Below are positions 42,193-49,727 of a stretch of 64,000 nt of DNA, piece by piece (the first letter of the stretch is position 1; each line of letters opens with the position of its first letter). A program made the position numbers and the translations under genes. The stretch spans positions 868,001 to 932,000 of the forward strand of contig CAWJCM010000007.1 in NCBI GenBank assembly GCA_963841405.1, read 5' to 3'. The DNA comes from DATBLE01 sp963841405 (GTDB lineage Bacteria; Actinomycetota; Thermoleophilia; Gaiellales; Gaiellaceae). The notes under the pieces are model-generated. The model was not told the DNA's origin, did not search any database, and was given only the letters and a program-made list of their open reading frames with translations.

Positions 42193-42700
42193 TCATCCGG
42201 CTGCGGCGAGCAGGTCGCGGCATTCGTCCACGTACCGCATCGCCCGCACCGACCGGTAGAAGGCGACCGCCTGCTCCAGCTGCCGTGGGGCGTCCCCGCG
42301 GTCGCCGACGAGGGCCTGCTGCTCGGCCGCCCGGAGGCGAGCCTCGGCCTCGTCCGGCAGCGACCCGATGCCGTGCAGCAGCTCGGCGGCAGTGTCGAAC
42401 TCGCCGCTGGCGTAGGCAAGCGCGGTTTCCACCCACAGGCTCGGGTTGTGCTCGGTGAGCGCCTCGACCAGGTCCGTATGCCGAACATGGGCGTGGTAGG
42501 GGGCGAGGAATGCTCTCACCTCTTCTGGGTCGAGCCTCGGACCGCGCCGTGAACCCGACCAGGTCGACGAACAGCACGGTGACGACCTTGCGTTCCTCGC
42601 GCGACTCGCCGTCGCCGCCCCGCAGAACGGGCAGAACGGAAACGGCTCGGGCCGGTCGCGGCCGCAGGCCGGGCAGGTGCCGATCGTGCGAGTGTACGAC
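42193..42700 (-). pseudogene. Remnant of a class III cyclase/ATPase/TPR protein, internally deleted
   Basis: Pieces in three frames. A zinc ribbon, TCPACGRDRPEPFPFCPFCG (42679-42620), then EERKVVTVLFVDLVGFTARSE, the start of a nucleotide cyclase catalytic domain, then RLDPEEVRAFLAPYHAHVR, which runs directly into HTDLVEALTEHNPSLWVETA...LLAAAG-stop, a TPR-like C-terminal tail. Full-length proteins of this type have roughly 1000 residues, so almost the whole cyclase core and AAA domain are missing while both ends survive. Two frame changes (~42610, ~42540) are needed as well. This is a decayed gene or a collapsed assembly. It is convergent with the aminotransferase. Confidence 0.65.
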
Positions 42701-42738
42701 TTCGATTGCCACGTCTTTACCGCGTGGCACGCGGACGG

Positions 42739-43497
42739 CTACCCCTCGCGCGGCTCCCAGCGGAAGTAGCGCGCCGAGAGGATCAGCCCGGCGAGCCCCC
42801 AGGCGGCGATCACCGCGACCTGCTCCCAGTTGTCCCAGATCGGCTGGTGCAGCAGCACGATGTTCCGCATCAGCCGGATGAAGTGCGTCAGCGGAAGGAT
42901 CTCCGAGATCACGGTGAGGAAGTGCGGGAACGACTGCGCCGACCAGAACGCGCCCGCGAGGAAAGAGATCGGCAGATAGATTGCGTTCACGACCGCGGAG
43001 GCGCCGTCGCCTGACCGGATCAGCCCGGTCAGGGCGATGCCCATCGCCGCGAACGCCAGCGTCCCGAGCAGCACCGCGAGCATCACCGACGGCCACTCGT
43101 GCGGCAGCGGGACGTCGTACAGGAGGCGCGCGAGCACGATCAGGGCGACCGCCTCGATCGCGTAGACGATCACGGTCGAGCAGATCACCGAGCCGAGGTA
43201 GGTCGCCGGCGGCAGCGGCGTTCCGCGCACCCGCTTCAGTACACCGCTCTCGCGGCGTAGCACCAGCACGATCGCCAGCCCTGCGAACGCGGTCGAGACC
43301 ACGCCGTAGCCCAGGATTCCGGCGAGCAGGTACGCCGACGCCTTCACCCCGTGCTCCTTCTTGATCGTGTCGTCGCCGTAGACGGAGCCGAGCAGGAGAA
43401 AGATCAGGAGCGGGAAGAGGAAGGTGAAAAACGCGAGCTCCCGGCTGCGCCAGTAGAGGCGCTGCTCGCTGCGCAGCTGGTGGGGAAAGAGCCGCAT
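42739..43497 (-). CDS. ABC-2 type exporter permease
   Basis: A 252-residue membrane protein with six predicted helices in the ABC-2 pattern: an N-terminal helix after a cytoplasmic start (LAFFTFLFPLLIFLLLGSVYG), the VLKRVRGTPLPPATYLGS elbow (~110), and a final helix block ending RYFRWEPREG. It exports a drug or lipid-like molecule with the ATPase encoded just upstream, the stop and start overlapping as TAATG. Expression is probably controlled by the PadR protein across the divergent promoter. Confidence 0.88.
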   Translation of the reverse strand: MRLFPHQLRSEQRLYWRSRELAFFTFLFPLLIFLLLGSVYGDDTIKKEHGVKASAYLLAGILGYGVVSTAFAGLAIVLVLRRESGVLKRVRGTPLPPATYLGSVICSTVIVYAIEAVALIVLARLLYDVPLPHEWPSVMLAVLLGTLAFAAMGIALTGLIRSGDGASAVVNAIYLPISFLAGAFWSAQSFPHFLTVISEILPLTHFIRLMRNIVLLHQPIWDNWEQVAVIAAWGLAGLILSARYFRWEPREG

Positions 43498-44351
43498 TAC
43501 TCCGCCGTGTCCTCGTCGCCGGTCAGGGCGAGGTAGATCTCCTCCAGCGTGGGCCGGCGGACGCTCAGGTTCTCCAGCTCGCGGCCCTCGGTGAGGGCGG
43601 CCGACGTGAGCTCGTGCAGCACGTAGGTCGGCTGGTGGGTCGAGACGACCACGTCCTCGCCGTCGCGGCGATAGCGGATCTCGGTCGCCGGCGTCGAGCC
43701 GGTCAGGTCCTCCGGGCGCCCGATCGCCACGACGCGGCCTTCCCGCAGGACGGCGACTCGATCGGCGAGGCTCTCGGCCTCGTCGAGGTAGTGCGTGGTC
43801 AGGAGAATCGTCTTGCCGAGCGAGCGCAGCGAACGGATCACCTCCCAGGCCGCCCGCCGTGCGGCCGGGTCGAAGCCGGTCGTCGGCTCGTCGAGGAACA
43901 GCACCTCGGGGTCGCCGATCAGTCCGAGGCCGAGGTCGAGCCGGCGCTGCTGTCCGCCCGAGAGCGTGCGCACCCTGGCGTCGCGCTTCTCCTCCAGGCC
44001 GATGAGGCCGATCACGCTGCCGACGTCCAGCGGCTGCCGGTAGTACCCGGCGAAGAGCCGGAGGCTCTCGACGACGCTCAGGTTCGGATGCATGGCAGAC
44101 GACTGCAGGACGACGCCGATGCGCTCGCGCCACTCCAGCCCCGCCCGCTGCGGGTCCTCGTCGAGCACGGCGACCGTGCCGCCGTCGCGCGTCCGGTAGC
44201 CCTCGAGGATCTCGACCGTCGTCGTCTTGCCCGCACCGTTCGGGCCGAGCAGGCCGAAGACCTCGCCTGCCTCGATCTCGAAGTCGATTCCGCGCAGGGC
44301 CTCGTAGGAACCGTAGGACTTGTGGAGCTCGCTGACCGAGACCGCCACCAT
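43497..44351 (-). CDS. ABC-2 type exporter ATPase
   Basis: A 284-residue DrrA/CcmA-like ATPase with Walker A GPNGAGKTT (~37), signature LSGGQQRRLDL (~133), Walker B VLFLDEPTTGFDPAA (~152), and the His switch in LTTHYLDEAE. The C-terminal ~75 residues are the regulatory extension typical of drug exporters. It is the first gene of the two-gene exporter operon. Its ATG at 44351 lies five bases from the palindrome at 44356-44376. Confidence 0.92.
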   Translation of the reverse strand: MVAVSVSELHKSYGSYEALRGIDFEIEAGEVFGLLGPNGAGKTTTVEILEGYRTRDGGTVAVLDEDPQRAGLEWRERIGVVLQSSAMHPNLSVVESLRLFAGYYRQPLDVGSVIGLIGLEEKRDARVRTLSGGQQRRLDLGLGLIGDPEVLFLDEPTTGFDPAARRAAWEVIRSLRSLGKTILLTTHYLDEAESLADRVAVLREGRVVAIGRPEDLTGSTPATEIRYRRDGEDVVVSTHQPTYVLHELTSAALTEGRELENLSVRRPTLEEIYLALTGDEDTAE

Positions 44352-44355
44352 CGGT

Positions 44356-44376
44356 GATATATCTACCAGATATATC
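44356..44376. promoter_or_regulatory. Perfect inverted repeat between the exporter and padR genes
   Basis: GATATATCT-ACC-AGATATATC: 9-bp arms with a 3-base spacer. It is the only AT-rich block in the neighbourhood and lies in the 60-bp gap between the exporter ATPase (minus) and padR (plus). PadR regulators commonly bind such sites and repress a divergent exporter and themselves. Binding is inferred. Confidence 0.7.
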
Positions 44377-44411
44377 CCTCGCTGTCACCCACTGCGCGCG
44401 TCATCCTCGGG

Positions 44412-44954
44412 ATGCTCCGGCTTGGTAGCCGGACCGGGTACGAGATCAAGCAGAAGATAGAGATCTCGACGCGCTTCTTCTGGGGCGCCAGCTACGGGCA
44501 GATCTACCCGGAGCTGAAGCGGCTCGCCGTCGCCGGGCTCGTCGAGGCGGAGCACGATCCGCGCGGCGGGGTGAAGCGGACGGCGTACCGGCTGACGCCG
44601 GCGGGCGAGCGCGTGCTGCACGAGTGGCTCACCGACCACGGCCACCAGCTCTTCGAGATGAGAGACGAGGCGCTGCTGAAGATCTTCTTCGGCGACCTGC
44701 TCACAGCGGAGGAGCTGCTCGAGAACGTCCGCGCGCGGCGGGAGTGGTGCGACCGGACGCTCGAGCTCTTCCGCGGGATCGACGAGCTGACCGTGACCGG
44801 CTGGGGGCCGCGCGAGTCGCCGACCGAGGCGCTGCACTACGGCCTCGAGCTGATGGAGTGGATGCGCGACTGGTACGCCCGCAAGGAGCGCGAGCTCAGA
44901 GCTCGAGCACGACGAGCCCCGCGGGCGGGAACGCCGGCTCGTCGCCCCCGCTGA
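44412..44954 (+). CDS. PadR-family transcriptional regulator
   Basis: A 180-residue regulator: a PadR winged helix at the N-terminus (LRLGSRTGYEIKQKIE, then GQIYPELKRLAVAGLVEAE with the YRLTPAGERVL wing) and a C-terminal dimerisation coiled region (ELLENVRARREWCDRTLELF). Family members usually have eight to ten extra residues (like LSPTARVILG) before this ATG; those are encoded in frame here upstream, so a non-AUG start such as CTG 44382 is possible. Its basic C-terminal tail overlaps the convergent sixA gene by 59 bases. It likely represses the neighbouring ABC exporter. Confidence 0.85.
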   Translation: MLRLGSRTGYEIKQKIEISTRFFWGASYGQIYPELKRLAVAGLVEAEHDPRGGVKRTAYRLTPAGERVLHEWLTDHGHQLFEMRDEALLKIFFGDLLTAEELLENVRARREWCDRTLELFRGIDELTVTGWGPRESPTEALHYGLELMEWMRDWYARKERELRARARRAPRAGTPARRPR

Positions 44955-45288
44955 GCTCGGCGGCGATCCGGCCGCAGTCGGGCTGGTGACCGACGACGAC
45001 CACCTCGTCGCCACGGCCTGCGAGCGCGGCGCGCAGAGTCTCCGTCGTTGCGCCGGGCGCCAGCCGCTCGTCGGGCTCCGTCCCGCAGCCGAGCGCGCCG
45101 GCCAGCTCCGCGCCCGTCTGTCTGGCGCGCAACAGCGGGCTCGTCAGCACCACGGTGGGACCCGCTTCTTCCGCGTGAAGACGCTCTCCCAGTGCGCGGG
45201 CCGCGGCCCGGCCGGCCGACGTCAGAGACCGCAGGTCGTCAGGTTCGCCGGGAGCCGCCTCGGCGTGGCGAACGAGGTAGAGGCGCAC
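44896..45288 (-). CDS. sixA: Phosphohistidine phosphatase SixA
   Basis: A 130-residue histidine phosphatase. MRLYLVRHAEAAPGEPDD is the RHG-type motif (RHA) with the catalytic His, VVLTSPLLRARQTGAEL (~46) supplies the phosphate-binding Arg, and VVVVGHQPDC (~98) the second His. SixA removes phosphate from histidine residues of phosphorelay or phosphotransfer proteins. Length and motifs fit SixA well. The 3' end overlaps that of padR on the other strand. Confidence 0.85.
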   Translation of the reverse strand: MRLYLVRHAEAAPGEPDDLRSLTSAGRAAARALGERLHAEEAGPTVVLTSPLLRARQTGAELAGALGCGTEPDERLAPGATTETLRAALAGRGDEVVVVGHQPDCGRIAAELSGGDEPAFPPAGLVVLEL

Positions 45289-45317
45289 ACCGCCAGAATA
45301 TGATCCGCGGGCGTCCG

Positions 45318-45440
45318 CTAGGTGCGGGGGCGGCCCTTACGCCGTCCGCCTCTAGGCAAGATGTACCAGAGCGCCCCGGCGACGACGATGACCGCCACGG
45401 CGATGGCGACGACGGCGACGGTGGAGGCGGCGACGAGCAC
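45318..45440 (-). CDS. Possible 40-residue single-pass membrane protein
   Basis: An open frame from GTG 45440 encodes a hydrophobic segment (VAVVAIAVAVIVVAGALWYI) followed by a strongly basic tail (PRGGRRKGRPRT), the layout of a small inner-membrane anchor peptide. It lies 29 bases upstream of sixA on the same strand. No ribosome-binding site is evident, so it may be chance. Confidence 0.35.
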   Translation of the reverse strand: MLVAASTVAVVAIAVAVIVVAGALWYILPRGGRRKGRPRT

Positions 45441-45498
45441 ACGTGGTTGGTACCCCGGGAGACGCGGGCGAAAACGGCCGGGCGGCTAGAGTCGTCCG

Positions 45499-46341
45499 AT
45501 GGCGCGCTTCCGCTATGTCATCGCGGACGTCTTCACCGACACGCCGCTGACCGGCAACCAGCTCGCTGTCTTCACGGACGCGCGCGACCTGCCGGAAGCC
45601 CGGCTGCAGGAGCTCGCCCGGGAGATGAACTTCAGCGAGACCGTCTTCGTCTACCCGTCCGAGGTCGCACACGCGCGGATCCGGATCTTCACGCCTGGGG
45701 TCGAGGTGCCATTCGCCGGGCACCCGACGCTCGGGTCGGCGTTCGTGCTGGCCGGGCCGCTGCAGCTCGACGGGATCGCACTCGAGACCGGCCGGGGGGT
45801 CGTCCCCGTGCAGCTCGAGCGGGAGGGAGCGCGGATCGTGTTCGGGCGGATGGAGCAGCCGATTCCGACGGTGGAGCCCTATGCCGACGCGGACGGGCTC
45901 CTCGCCGCGCTCGGCGTCGCGCGGTCGGAGCTGCCGGTCGAGCTCTACGACAACGGCCTGCCGAACGTCTACGTCGTGCTCCCGGCCGAGCGGGAAGTGG
46001 CCGGGCTGCGACCCGACCTGACCCGGCTGGCCGAGCTTCCGGCGGTGATCGGCGTCAACTGCTCCGCCGGGTCGGGCTCGCGCTGGAAGACGCGGATGTT
46101 CGCGCCGGCCGGCGGCGTTGCCGAGGACCCCGCGACGGGATCGGCCGCCGGCCCGCTCGCGCTCCACCTCGCCCGCCACGGCATGATCTCGTTCGGCGAC
46201 GAGATCGAGATCACGCAGGGCGTCGAGATCGACCGCCCGTCGAAGCTGTACGCGCGGGTGGAAGGCAACGCGGAGAGGGTCGAGCGCGTGGAGGTCGGCG
46301 GCTCGGCCGTCGTGGTCGCGCGGGGCGAGTTCCAAGTCTGA
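45499..46341 (+). CDS. PhzF-family isomerase-like protein
   Basis: A 280-residue protein of the PhzF/DAP-epimerase fold. VFTDTPLTGNQLAVF (~11-25) is the family start; EMNFSETVFV (~43-52) has the catalytic Glu; TPGVEVPFAGHPTLGSAFVL (~70) and GGVAEDPATGSAAGPLA (~205) are the two conserved loops. Characterised members isomerise dihydro-hydroxyanthranilate, but most are of unknown substrate. It is monocistronic; its stop is two bases before a perfect 21-bp palindrome that may end the transcript. Confidence 0.87.
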   Translation: MARFRYVIADVFTDTPLTGNQLAVFTDARDLPEARLQELAREMNFSETVFVYPSEVAHARIRIFTPGVEVPFAGHPTLGSAFVLAGPLQLDGIALETGRGVVPVQLEREGARIVFGRMEQPIPTVEPYADADGLLAALGVARSELPVELYDNGLPNVYVVLPAEREVAGLRPDLTRLAELPAVIGVNCSAGSGSRWKTRMFAPAGGVAEDPATGSAAGPLALHLARHGMISFGDEIEITQGVEIDRPSKLYARVEGNAERVERVEVGGSAVVVARGEFQV

Positions 46342-46342
46342 C

Positions 46343-46363
46343 CAAGTAACACAGTGTTACTTG
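46343..46363. repeat. CAAGTAACAC-A-GTGTTACTTG palindrome (left)
   Basis: Perfect 10-bp arms around a single central A, starting two bases after the phzF-like stop codon. Its core GTAACACAGTGTTAC recurs at 46747-46761 with central T. Together they bracket the 108-residue gene at 46421. Confidence 0.85.
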
Positions 46364-46420
46364 CAGGTTCGGCGCGGTCGCGTCACACGAGCGTGACGGT
46401 TCGGCGGCGACGATTCGTCG

Positions 46421-46747
46421 ATGGTGACGATGGCTCCTCGGATCTCGCGGCGGTTGATCGAGGCGATCGTCCGGTTCGACGATCGCGGCCAGCCGATCGC
46501 CGAGACCTACCGCCGGGTCGGCGGGGAGGCGGAGCGGTTGGGGTTGACGAGGCCGAGTTACCAGCGGATTCGGGAGCTGGTGCACGAGGCGCGGAGGGTG
46601 CGCTCGGGTCTGAGCGTGTCGGATGTGGTGCGGATCGTGTGTGCGCCGCTTCGGAGCCGGGAGGATGTGATCGAGCGGCTGTCGGAGCTGGGTGTGCGGC
46701 CGATCTCCGAGAGCGGGTACGTCTCCGAGGGCCGAAGACCGCCCTAG
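46421..46747 (+). CDS. Small HTH-like protein flanked by palindromes
   Basis: A 108-residue protein I cannot name. The segment GQPIAETYRRVGGEAERLG...TRPSYQRIRELVHEARR (residues ~20-60) looks like a helix-turn-helix: an ETYRRVG positioning helix followed by a basic recognition helix. The second half (SVSDVVRIVCAPLRSREDVIERL) is a compact helical region. Upstream palindrome 46343-46363 and downstream palindrome 46747-46761 share a core; the stop codon TAG shares its last base with the downstream one. This is either a self-regulated DNA-binding protein or a small mobile cassette. Confidence 0.65.
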   Translation: MVTMAPRISRRLIEAIVRFDDRGQPIAETYRRVGGEAERLGLTRPSYQRIRELVHEARRVRSGLSVSDVVRIVCAPLRSREDVIERLSELGVRPISESGYVSEGRRPP

Positions 46748-46761
46748 TAACACTGTGTTAC
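46747..46761. repeat. GTAACAC-T-GTGTTAC palindrome (right)
   Basis: Perfect 7-bp arms around a central T, beginning on the last base of the preceding stop codon. Pairs with the palindrome at 46343-46363; their centres are about 401 bases apart. Confidence 0.85.
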
Positions 46762-46781
46762 AAGGGGCCTCGGGCCGCGGC

Positions 46782-47171
46782 TCAGAGCGCGACCGCCTCG
46801 ATCTCGGGCAGCTCCAGCGCCAGGCCTTGCCAGAAGCGGCCGCCGTCCCGGGAGAGATAGAGGCGGTTCCGGGTCGCGTAGACGACGACGTCCGGGTCGT
46901 CGTCCGAGATCGCGACCGCACGACCTGCCGGGAGGCCTCGGCCCGATTCGCGCCAGGTCACTCCGGCGTCGTGGGAGACGACGATCGGCGGCTTCGTGTC
47001 GACGACCGCGACCACCGTCGAGCCGGCCCGGGCGGCGGCGACCACCAGGGGGAGCTCGACGGCCGGCCGGGCCGGCGGCTCGAAGGGCGCCGAGGGATCG
47101 AGCGTGACGAGGCTCTCGTCTTCGAGGTCGACGACCGCCACCCCGTCCGCCGTGCGGACGTGCGCGATCAC
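46782..47171 (-). CDS. BNR/WD40-like beta-propeller fragment protein
   Basis: A 129-residue protein with two BNR (Asp-box) motifs: PIVVSHDAGVTWRESGRGLP (~60) and RLYLSRDGGRFWQG (~105), the SxDxGxxW pattern of sialidase and photosystem-assembly-like propellers. A complete propeller needs many more blades, so it must either oligomerise or be an incomplete domain. The GTG at 47171 overlaps the PfkB stop (GTGA). It is the last gene of the DUF4129-to-BNR operon. Role unknown. Confidence 0.7.
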   Translation of the reverse strand: MIAHVRTADGVAVVDLEDESLVTLDPSAPFEPPARPAVELPLVVAAARAGSTVVAVVDTKPPIVVSHDAGVTWRESGRGLPAGRAVAISDDDPDVVVYATRNRLYLSRDGGRFWQGLALELPEIEAVAL

Positions 47172-47965
47172 GCCGCGCGGCCCGCGAGCAGGTCGGAGAC
47201 AAGTGTCGCAGCCCGCCGCGCAGCCGCGGTCGGCGCGGCGCCGCCGCTTCGCGCCACCACGTATGCAGCTGCGAACGCGTCGCCTGCCCCGGTGGGATCG
47301 GCCGCAGCCACCGCGTGCGCGCGGACGAGCTCGGCGACACCGTCGGCGAAGACGATGCAGCCGCGCGAGCCGAGCGTGACCACGACCTCCCGGACGCCGA
47401 GCCGGGCAAGGTCGCGCTCGTCGTAGCCGTCGACCAGGAGCTCGGCCTCCTCCGCCGAGAGCTTGAGCACGGAGAGCGAGCGGAGGATCTCCGGGTCGTA
47501 GTCGGCGTCCAGCACGAGCGGGCCGATCTCGGCTCGGCGGGCCAGGCCCTGCCCGTCGAGCAGCAGCCGGCGGCCCCGGGCGAGCGCCGCCAGCGTCTCG
47601 GCCGGGAAGTCCGCGCGGCTCAGGGGAGCGACCTGCACCCAGCGGGCGTCGCCGACGGCTGCCACCGCCTCCGCCGGCGACCACGGATCGGCGATCGCCT
47701 CGATCGACATGCGCCGCTGCTCCTGCTCGTACGTGAACGAGAAGGCGGCCGACACGGACGAGTCCTGCCAGCGCACGGGGAGCCCGAGCCGGATCAGCGG
47801 CGGCAGCAGCAGGTGCCGGTCGGGAGCGGCGCACTTGGCGGCGATCACGGCCGACGCGCCCAGCGCGCGCAGCGCCCGGGCTGCGTAGAACGGCGCGCCG
47901 CCGACCCTCGGCGCGCCGCCGTCGACGAAGTCGAGGGACAGCGAGCCGACCACGGCGACGGTCAC
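47168..47965 (-). CDS. PfkB-family carbohydrate/nucleoside kinase
   Basis: A 265-residue ribokinase-fold protein. The C-terminal ADPTGAGDAFAAAYVVA (~222-238) is PfkB signature 2 with the catalytic Asp; VVVTLGSRGCIVF (~195) is the preceding strand. It is shorter than ribokinases and begins MTVAVVGSLSLDFVDGGAPRVG with the usual GG loop. Substrate is likely a sugar or nucleoside. It is unusual at the end of a MoxR/DUF58 operon; overlaps on both sides (GTGA, GTGA-type) show co-translation. Confidence 0.85.
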   Translation of the reverse strand: MTVAVVGSLSLDFVDGGAPRVGGAPFYAARALRALGASAVIAAKCAAPDRHLLLPPLIRLGLPVRWQDSSVSAAFSFTYEQEQRRMSIEAIADPWSPAEAVAAVGDARWVQVAPLSRADFPAETLAALARGRRLLLDGQGLARRAEIGPLVLDADYDPEILRSLSVLKLSAEEAELLVDGYDERDLARLGVREVVVTLGSRGCIVFADGVAELVRAHAVAAADPTGAGDAFAAAYVVARSGGAAPTAAARRAATLVSDLLAGRAA

Positions 47966-48462
47966 CGCGAGCGCACCGCCGCGCGGCCGAGCGCGGCGAC
48001 GAGGACGACCGCGGAGGCGATGCCGACCGCTTCGAGCCCGATTCCCCCGTTCAGCGGCGTGGCGGCGGCGGCGAGCACGACCAGGCCGACGATCACGCCC
48101 GCGGCCGCGGCCCCGACGAGCATCGCCGCCCGCCGCGGAACGAGCCCTGGCTCCGGCCGTCCTGCGCGCAGCTCGAGCGCCGCGAAACCGAGCTCCGCCA
48201 CGACGAGGAACGCGGCACCGTACAGCGGCGCGCGCACGTCGAGCGTGTCCCCGCGCACGAGGAACAGGCCGGCGTACTCGGCCCCGAGCAGCGCCAGCGC
48301 CGGGGCGACCAGCGCCGGAATGCGCAGCACCAGCGCCGCCGCGAGGACGGCGACGCCGACGGCGCCGATCATCGCCAGCAGGCCGCCCAGGCGCGTTGCC
48401 GCCGCGGCCGCATAGGCCGTCAACCCGACGGCCCCTGCGACCGCGGCGAGCGCGAGCGTCAG
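47962..48462 (-). CDS. Integral membrane protein of the MoxR/DUF58 operon
   Basis: About 166 residues, five or six hydrophobic helices (for example LGGLLAMIGAVGVAVLAAAL and LVGAAAAGVIVGLVVLAAAA). The start is uncertain: CTG 48462 would overlap the DUF58 stop as CTGA, and TTG 48423 is the next candidate. Family unrecognised. Its position between DUF58 and PfkB genes suggests it belongs to the same membrane complex. Confidence 0.55.
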   Translation of the reverse strand: MTLALAAVAGAVGLTAYAAAAATRLGGLLAMIGAVGVAVLAAALVLRIPALVAPALALLGAEYAGLFLVRGDTLDVRAPLYGAAFLVVAELGFAALELRAGRPEPGLVPRRAAMLVGAAAAGVIVGLVVLAAAATPLNGGIGLEAVGIASAVVLVAALGRAAVRSR

Positions 48463-49727
48463 GCGCGCGACAGCGTGGCGTTCCGCCGGAATGCCGTCAC
48501 CTCCTCGATCGGACGCGCGAGCGGATCGCCCTCCCGCCACTCCACGACCGGCACCCCCGCTGCGTGGAAGCGCGACCGCAGGGCATCGCGCTCCAGCCGC
48601 CAGAGCCGGTAGGCGAGCTGCTCCGACTCGGATGTCCCCGGGGCGACGAATGCCGCCGGCGACAGCTCGATCACGTCCAGATCGAAGCCGCGTGCCCGCA
48701 GGTCGAGCAGCGCGCGAATCGAGCGCTCGTCGAGCAACGGGGTGAGCGCGACCACCAGCGCCTGCGGGGGCAGGGTCCGCGCCGGGACGTGGTCGATCTC
48801 CTTCCACGCATGGCTGAGCGTGATCTCCGTGTCGAGCAGCGCGTCGACGATCCGGTACAGCTGGACGAGGCCGCCGCCCGGCTCGAGCCAGCGCAGGTAG
48901 CCGCCGAAGGAGACGAGCCCGACGCGGTCGCGGCGTCTCGTGTACCGGGCGGCGAGCGTCGCCGCGGCACGGACCGCGAGGTCGAGCGTGCTCGCCGCCC
49001 CGCGCCGCACCTCTGCGAAGCTGTCCACGAAGAGGACGACGTCGACGTTCCGCTCCGGATGCTGCTCGTTCACCCAGAGCTCCCCGCGCCGGGCGCTCGC
49101 CCGCCAGTTGATCCGGCGGACGCGGTCGCCGAACATGAACGGCCGCAGGTCGGCGAACTCGAGCCCCTCGCCCTTCGTCCGCGCCAGCTCGTCGCCGGAG
49201 TAGAGCTGGGTCTCGGCCGGGCGAAGGAGGCGCCGGAGCGCCTCGGCGGTCGGATAGACCTTGACCGGAAGCGCTGCGCGGATCCGACCGCTGCGTGCGA
49301 ACAGCCCGAGCGGGTCGCGCGCCCGGACGGTCAGGTCGCCCACCGCATAGGCGCCCCAGCGCTCGACGCGGAGGCGCAGCGAGAGCGTCCGGGCGCCCGC
49401 GACCCGGACCGCGGCCGGATTGTCGCCGTCCGTGACGACCAGGCCCGCCGGCAACTCGAGCAGGACTTCGAGGCGCTCGACCGTGCGTGCGGCCTCGAGC
49501 TCGATCTCGACCGTCAGCTCGTCGCCCTCGATCAGGCGATCGCGGTCGACCCGGACCGAAGCCCGGAGCTCCGGATCGGCGGCGGTCAGGAGCCCTACGC
49601 CGAGGACGAGCAGGAAGGGAGCTCCCAGCGCTGCGAGCTCCGGCCGGCGCGTGACCAGCGCGGCGATCAGGGCGAGGCCGCCGAGCGCGGCGTAGGCGGC
49701 GATCCTCGGTGAGGCCTCCCGCGTCAC
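48459..49727 (-). CDS. DUF58 domain protein
   Basis: A 422-residue protein. Two N-terminal membrane helices (~10-50), an immunoglobulin-like segment (RDRLIEGDELTVEIELEAAR, ~62-82), then the DUF58 core, FADLRPFMFGDRVRRINWRA (~190-210), followed by a von Willebrand A-type region (NVDVVLFVDSFAEV, ~225). DUF58 proteins work with MoxR ATPases and transglutaminase/DUF4129 proteins in envelope-related protein maturation. The ATG overlaps the MoxR stop. Confidence 0.9.
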   Translation of the reverse strand: MTREASPRIAAYAALGGLALIAALVTRRPELAALGAPFLLVLGVGLLTAADPELRASVRVDRDRLIEGDELTVEIELEAARTVERLEVLLELPAGLVVTDGDNPAAVRVAGARTLSLRLRVERWGAYAVGDLTVRARDPLGLFARSGRIRAALPVKVYPTAEALRRLLRPAETQLYSGDELARTKGEGLEFADLRPFMFGDRVRRINWRASARRGELWVNEQHPERNVDVVLFVDSFAEVRRGAASTLDLAVRAAATLAARYTRRRDRVGLVSFGGYLRWLEPGGGLVQLYRIVDALLDTEITLSHAWKEIDHVPARTLPPQALVVALTPLLDERSIRALLDLRARGFDLDVIELSPAAFVAPGTSESEQLAYRLWRLERDALRSRFHAAGVPVVEWREGDPLARPIEEVTAFRRNATLSRA

